Assembly (NCBI GenBank): GCA_964646225.1
Contig: CAZYAD010000024.1
Coordinates: 1-22,361, forward strand
Length of the DNA: 22,361 nucleotides
Origin: UBA4644 sp964646225
GTDB taxonomy: Bacteria; Bacillota; Clostridia; Oscillospirales; Butyricicoccaceae
Reading direction: 5' to 3'
Under the pieces are notes generated by a model. The model did no database searches and was not told where the DNA came from. It worked only from the letters and a program-made list of their open reading frames with translations. Numbering within the stretch: position 1 is the first letter of the stretch; each line of letters begins with the position of its first letter. Positions 18,779 through 22,361 of this stretch are shown here, in pieces. The position numbers and the translations under genes were made by a program.

Positions 18779-19231
18779 ATGCGCTGTCCCTATTGCAATG
18801 CCGTCGAAAGCAAGGTCATCGATTCACGCCCCAATGATGAAAACAATTCCATCCGCCGCCGCCGGGAGTGCCTGAGCTGTGGCCGCCGCTTTACCACCTA
18901 CGAGACAGTGGAGAGCGTGCCGCTGGTGGTGGTGAAGAAGGACGGCTCCCGCCAGTCCTTTGACCGGCAGAAGCTCCTGAACAGTATGCTGCGGGCCTGT
19001 GACAAGCGGTCTGTCTCGCTGGTCACGCTGGAGCGGGCGGTGAACGAGATCGAGCAGCGGCTGCTGAACTCCATGGAGCGGGAGATCCCCACACAGCGGG
19101 TGGGCGAGCTGGTGATGGACGCGCTGCGGGACATCGACCAGGTGGCCTATGTGCGGTTTGCCTCGGTGTATCGCCAGTTTCAGGATATCGACACCTTTAT
19201 GGCAGAGCTGAACAAGCTGCTGGGAAAGTAA
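18779..19231 (+). CDS. nrdR: NrdR, transcriptional repressor of ribonucleotide reductase genes
   Basis: A 150-residue NrdR, the usual length. The N-terminal zinc ribbon has MRCPYC (Cys3, Cys6) and CLSCGRRF (Cys31, Cys34) with the family signature DSRP and RRRRECLSCGRRFTTYE. The ATP-cone domain follows (VVVKKDGSRQSFDRQKLLNS onwards), ending in VAYVRFASVYRQFQDIDTF, which is diagnostic. The protein senses dATP/ATP and represses nrd operons. The start is ATG 18779, after AGAGGTG. It is a monocistronic unit with its own promoter and terminator. Confidence 0.97.
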   Translation: MRCPYCNAVESKVIDSRPNDENNSIRRRRECLSCGRRFTTYETVESVPLVVVKKDGSRQSFDRQKLLNSMLRACDKRSVSLVTLERAVNEIEQRLLNSMEREIPTQRVGELVMDALRDIDQVAYVRFASVYRQFQDIDTFMAELNKLLGK

Positions 19232-19293
19232 CGGAGAACGGCGGGCCTGCTGCCCCGAACCCCGCGTGATTTTCGGAACGAGCGCAAAAATCA

Positions 19294-19330
19294 GTACGCC
19301 CCCGGCAGATCGCCGGGGGCGTACTTTCTC
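19294..19330. terminator. Bidirectional terminator between nrdR and the AGCS symporter
   Basis: Perfect 13-bp stem GTACGCCCCCGGC/GCCGGGGGCGTAC with loop AGATC. The plus strand continues TTTCTCTCTTTT and the minus strand reaches TGATTTTTGC. A second small hairpin (TGATTTT/AAAAATCA, about 19267-19293) precedes it. Confidence 0.85.
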
Positions 19331-19357
19331 TCTTTTCCGTTGAGAAGGTGGGAAGCC

Positions 19358-20770
19358 TTACTTCTTGGCTTTCAGATCGGCGAAGAACTCGCGGGTCAAC
19401 TTGATGACCACGGGGCTCAGCAGCGCCACACCGATCAGGTTGGGGATCGCCATCAGGCCGTTCAGCGTATCAGCAATGGCCCAGGCCAGCTTCAGCTCCA
19501 CAGCACCGGCCATGCAGGCGAAGATGCAGAACAGCACCAGATAGACCTTGGAGGCCTTGTTGCCCAGCAGATATTCCACGCAGCGGGAGCCGTACAGAGC
19601 CCAGCTCAGAACGGTGGACAGAGCAAACAGGGTCAGGCAGATGGCAACGGCGGTAGCGGCGGGAGCGCCGGGGAAGACGGATTTGAAGCCGTTGATGGTC
19701 AGGGACGCGCCGATATCGTTGCCGTATTCAATGTTGTCAACACCAACACCGGTCAGAACGATCAGAGCGGTCATGGTGCAGACCACGATGGTATCCATAA
19801 AGACCTCGAAGACGCCGAAGATGCCCTGCTTCACAGGATGATCCACATCGGCGGCAGCGTGGGCGATGGGGGCAGAGCCCAGGCCGGCCTCGTTGGAGAA
19901 GATGCCGCGGCCAACGCCCTTGGTGAAAGCAGTCTTGATGCCCACACCGGCCAGACCACCGGCGATGGAGGAAGGAGCAAACGCGCCCTTGACGATGGCA
20001 GCCAGAGCAGCAGGAATCTCAGCAGCGTTGACGACCAGAACGACCAGGCCGGCCACGACATACAGCAGAGCCATCACGGGCACCAGCAGGCCGCAGACAT
20101 CCGCCAGACGCTCGACGCCGCCCAGCATGACGATGGCCACGACGATGGCACAGAGGATAGAGACGACCCACAGGATGATCTCCTGCGTGGAGAGGGACAG
20201 TTCGGGAACCCAGGAAACAATGGCTTCATTCACGGTGGAGGCAATGGTGTTAATCTGGGTCATATTGCCGATACCAAAGGAGGCCAGCGCACCGAAAATA
20301 GCGAACAGAACGGCCAGCCACTTCCAGTTTTTGCCCAGACCTTTGGTGATGTAGTACATGGGGCCGCCCACCCAGACGCCGTCCTTGTTGCGCTCACGGT
20401 ACTTGATGGCCAGCGTGACCTCGGCGTACTTGGTGCACATACCCAGCAGAGCGGACAGCCACATCCAGAAGACGGCACCGGGGCCGCCGACGGCGATGGC
20501 ACCGGAAGCACCGGCGATATTGCCGGTGCCGATGGAGGCAGCCAGCGCGGTACACATGGCCTTGAAGGGAGAGACGGAGCCTTCCTTGGCTTCGGTTTTT
20601 TCAAAGGCCTTACCTGCGGTGTTCTTCATGATGTAGCCGAAGTGCGCAAACTGGGGGAAGCGGCAACGCACGGACAGATACACACCGACACCCAGGATCA
20701 GAACCATCATGGGGAGACCCCATACAAAGCCGTTGATCTTGTTGTTAATGTTGGTGATCATTTCTACCAT
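19358..20770 (-). CDS. AGCS family alanine/glycine:Na+ symporter
   Basis: A 470-residue integral membrane symporter of the alanine or glycine:cation family (AlsT/DagA-like), driving uptake of small neutral amino acids with Na+. Family hallmarks are visible: an N-terminal region ending in RCRFPQF, ALAASIGTGNIAGASGAIA (about 74-92), GGPGAVFWMW, MYYITKGLGKNW, and the conserved SNEAGLGSAPIAHAAA. About ten to eleven membrane helices and a short basic C-terminus (LTREFFADLKAKK). Length is normal. Start ATG 20770 follows GGAGGG. It is a single gene with a long AT-rich leader carrying several repeats. Alanine, glycine or glutamine are candidate substrates. Confidence 0.93.
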   Translation of the reverse strand: MVEMITNINNKINGFVWGLPMMVLILGVGVYLSVRCRFPQFAHFGYIMKNTAGKAFEKTEAKEGSVSPFKAMCTALAASIGTGNIAGASGAIAVGGPGAVFWMWLSALLGMCTKYAEVTLAIKYRERNKDGVWVGGPMYYITKGLGKNWKWLAVLFAIFGALASFGIGNMTQINTIASTVNEAIVSWVPELSLSTQEIILWVVSILCAIVVAIVMLGGVERLADVCGLLVPVMALLYVVAGLVVLVVNAAEIPAALAAIVKGAFAPSSIAGGLAGVGIKTAFTKGVGRGIFSNEAGLGSAPIAHAAADVDHPVKQGIFGVFEVFMDTIVVCTMTALIVLTGVGVDNIEYGNDIGASLTINGFKSVFPGAPAATAVAICLTLFALSTVLSWALYGSRCVEYLLGNKASKVYLVLFCIFACMAGAVELKLAWAIADTLNGLMAIPNLIGVALLSPVVIKLTREFFADLKAKK

Positions 20771-21079
20771 TAGAGAACCCTCCTTGTTTTCAATTCACAA
20801 GGTCACTGGAAGCACCAATACCCCTGTGTTTTTTGATGATAATATGTTAACACATCATGAACTCGATTACAAGATTGGATGATAGTGTCATTTTACACAA
20901 AATTAAGGGCCGATTTTCGTCAAATTGCACAAAAACATTGAGGCTTTTGTAGACTCCTACAAAAACGCAGAGCAAATTTTGTGAAAGATAAACAAAAAAC
21001 TCCATTTTTGCATTGTGACCGAAAAACGGAAAATTGTGACAATGATTTAACAGAATCGAAAAAAGAATTCACAAGCGCC
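20771..21079. other. AT-rich intergenic region with several inverted and direct repeats
   Basis: No gene is seen. The stretch is clearly more AT-rich than its surroundings. Visible structure: GTGT-N6-ACAC at 20885-20898; TTTTGTAG/CTACAAAA with a 4-base loop at 20945-20964; and two ATTGTGAC copies 21 bases apart (21012-21019, 21033-21040), the second within the palindrome ATTGTGACAAT. It must hold the symporter promoter. A TATTAT-type -10 is present near 20838 on the minus strand, but no convincing -35 was found. No terminator with a clean T run was found for the DUF4363 gene that ends at 21080. Confidence 0.5.
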
Positions 21080-21445
21080 TCAGAACAGATTCTGAAGCGT
21101 CAGGTCGTCATAGGTGCGGATGTCCTCCAGCAGATACAGCAGCCGGTGCAGCTCGGCCAGAAAACCGGCCCGGTCACCGGCGGCCAGATACCCCCGGGCG
21201 CGGGCCAGCCCGCTGCCTACCTGCTCCAGCGGCTGGTGATGCAGCAGGGTAGAGAGCAGCGGGAGGCTTTCCTCCCATAGCGCCCCGGCGCGGGACAGGG
21301 GAGCGGCAGGGAAGGCGTCGGTGAGGGCGGCCTGCACCAGAGCCTCCATCCGGCGGCAGCGGGCGTCCACCGCCCGGCGGCAGCAGAACCCGGCGCTGAG
21401 CAGCAGAACCGGCAGAAGCACCGCAGCCACGAGACGCGAGCGCAT
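21080..21445 (-). CDS. DUF4363-like small membrane-anchored protein
   Basis: A 121-residue protein with one N-terminal hydrophobic segment (about 4-20, RLVAAVLLPVLLLSAGF) followed by a helical, probably extracytoplasmic domain. Its 'W...LPLLSTLLHHQPLEQVGSGLARARGYLAAGDRAGF' and 'LLYLLEDIRTYDDLTLQNLF' parts match the DUF4363 pattern as I recall it. Start ATG 21445 after AAGGAGG. It overlaps the stop codon of the DUF421 gene by one base (TGATG), so it is translationally coupled. DUF4363 proteins are often encoded directly after DUF421 genes in Clostridia. The role is unknown; a link to spores or the cell envelope is plausible only by family association. Confidence 0.8.
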   Translation of the reverse strand: MRSRLVAAVLLPVLLLSAGFCCRRAVDARCRRMEALVQAALTDAFPAAPLSRAGALWEESLPLLSTLLHHQPLEQVGSGLARARGYLAAGDRAGFLAELHRLLYLLEDIRTYDDLTLQNLF

Positions 21446-22080
21446 CAGCGGGCCTCCTTTCTCAGCATCAGCATATTCCCCTGCCGGTCGGCGCAGAACA
21501 AAAAGACCTCTCCGGGCCCGGCGGCTCCGCCTGCCTTGACCATGCGGGTCAGCCATTCGGGGGAGTGCCCGGACTGACGAAGGGCCTGCGCGTCCACCCG
21601 TCCATCGGCTACCAGGGTGAAAAACGGCCCGGCGTCGCCGTCCTTTTGTAAAACCGACAGGCGGCCGTTGGTCTCCACCTGAGCAAAGCGCACCTGTTTC
21701 AGGTCAAAGGTGCCGGCCAGGCGCAGATCCTCCAGCAGGTCGTCCAGGCTGAGACGCAGACAGGCCATGGCCCGCTGGTCGATTACGCCGTCGCGGACGA
21801 CAGCCACCGGCCTTCCGGACAGCAGCCGCCGCAGCGCGGGACATTTGAGGGTCAGGGTCGAGAGCAACACCTCGGCAGCAATGAGGGTGCAGACAGGGAT
21901 CAGCCCGTGACTGAGGGGGATGTCCAGATCCTGCATGGGCACAGAGGCCACCGCCGAGACCAGAATGGTCACCACCAGCTCGGCGGGCTGCATCTCGCCC
22001 ACCTGGCGCTTGCCCATCAGGCGCACGGCCAGAATGATGCAGAGATAGAGGATCAGCGTGCGAAAAAAGGGAATGAGCAT
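21445..22080 (-). CDS. DUF421 (YetF-type) membrane protein
   Basis: A 211-residue protein of the DUF421/YetF family. Two to three N-terminal membrane helices (about 6-20, 34-48, 58-74) include the family signature RLMGKRQVGEMQPAEL (20-35) and 'VSAVASVPMQD'. A soluble domain of about 130 residues follows, with GRPVAVVRDGVI and LSLDDLLEDLRLAG segments, also typical. The length is normal for the family. In spore-formers related YetF/DUF421 proteins are found in spore membranes; in others they are uncharacterised. It has GGGGAGG before ATG 22080 and is coupled to the DUF4363 gene. No clear promoter was seen in the 217 bases upstream on this strand. Confidence 0.88.
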   Translation of the reverse strand: MLIPFFRTLILYLCIILAVRLMGKRQVGEMQPAELVVTILVSAVASVPMQDLDIPLSHGLIPVCTLIAAEVLLSTLTLKCPALRRLLSGRPVAVVRDGVIDQRAMACLRLSLDDLLEDLRLAGTFDLKQVRFAQVETNGRLSVLQKDGDAGPFFTLVADGRVDAQALRQSGHSPEWLTRMVKAGGAAGPGEVFLFCADRQGNMLMLRKEAR

Positions 22081-22223
22081 GGGCAGTGCCTCCCCGGAAG
22101 ATTTTTGGAGCAGAGCTCCGGTGTTAGCCTTTCGGATTTCCCGGGAAATATGCAGGCCTGCCCGGCGAAGACGGCGGAGAGCGTCAGCGAAAACGGTTTT
22201 TTCTGGAAATCAGCAAAAAAGGC

Positions 22224-22252
22224 TTTACTTTTGGGCGAAACTTGAGTATAAT
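22224..22252 (+). promoter_or_regulatory. Sigma-A promoter of the tRNA-Ala gene
   Basis: TTTACT (22224-22229), 17-base spacer, perfect TATAAT (22247-22252). The leader contains a hairpin GCTTTCGG (22260-22267) with CCGGAAGC (22280-22287), ten bases before the tRNA. Confidence 0.8.
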
Positions 22253-22297
22253 ATGGATTGCTTTCGGAGTGCTGTGCAGCCGGAAGCGTGCCTATCC

Positions 22298-22361
22298 GGG
22301 CCCGTGGCTCAGTTGGGAGAGCGTTCGGTTCGCATCCGAGAGGTCGAGGGTTCGAATCCCT
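22298..22361 (+). tRNA. tRNA-Ala (anticodon CGC), truncated by the window end
   Basis: The first 64 bases are present: acceptor GGGCCCG, D arm GCTC...GAGC, anticodon stem TTCGG/CCGAG with loop TTCGCAT (anticodon CGC, codon GCG), and T arm GAGGG-TTCGAAT-CCCT. The 3' acceptor strand and any CCA lie outside the window. Confidence 0.9.

Noticed and set aside
19340..20773. Plus-strand frame opposite the AGCS symporter
   Set aside because: Almost exact mirror of the symporter frame with a Gly/Asp/Gln/His-rich composition; a shadow.

Overview
The window reads as chromosome of a Gram-positive, gut-type member of the Clostridia, probably Oscillospiraceae-like. This placement is an inference from family memory, with no search run. 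It rests on a mostly GC-rich sequence, strong AGGAGG-type ribosome binding sites, many textbook sigma-A promoters (17-bp spacers), and Clostridia-typical families: a small Cys-rich FeoB partner, DUF421 plus DUF4363, NrdR and an AGCS symporter. No phage, transposase, CRISPR array or rRNA is visible.

Layout. 1-1917 (minus strand, visibly more AT-rich than the rest): a PucR-type regulator followed by the start of an NCS1-type nucleobase permease. 1918-2221: gene-poor, with one 39-bp interrupted palindrome. 2222-4939 (plus): a ferrous-iron uptake operon, feoA, feoB and a 51-residue Cys-rich membrane protein, with three GTTAG-N6-CTAAC operators. 4901-5166: a chain of seven hairpins whose first and last members are the same 35-bp palindrome. 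5185-6243 (minus): a YkvI-like membrane protein. 6322-11108 (minus): a compact five-gene lipid operon under a perfect consensus promoter, encoding a TetR regulator, a PlsC-like acyltransferase, a PAP2-type phosphatase, an E2/CAT-fold acyltransferase-like protein and an acyl-CoA synthetase. 11194-15925 (plus): HD-domain nucleotidase, a DUF6125-like protein, a short pyruvate-kinase-like protein, prmA, rsmE and a membrane protein, several overlapping. 15961-16333 (plus): tRNA-Met, tRNA-Glu and tRNA-Val. 16462-18605 (minus): a C39-like cysteine-peptidase-fold protein and a two-TM membrane protein. 18722-19231 (plus): nrdR. 19358-20770 (minus): an AGCS Na+/amino-acid symporter. 21080-22080 (minus): DUF421 and DUF4363 proteins. 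22224-22361 (plus): a promoter and a truncated tRNA-Ala.

The most promising candidate for an undescribed system is the lipid operon. Its genes could activate a fatty acid, put it on a glycerol-phosphate-type acceptor, remove the phosphate and transfer a further acyl or related group. Two of its enzymes carry substitutions at residues normally required for catalysis: Glu in place of the E2/CAT His, and Gly in place of the Asp of the NHX4D motif. Second-tier items are the feo operators, the hairpin array, the pyruvate-kinase-like protein without a C-terminal domain and the C39-like protein without a signal peptide.
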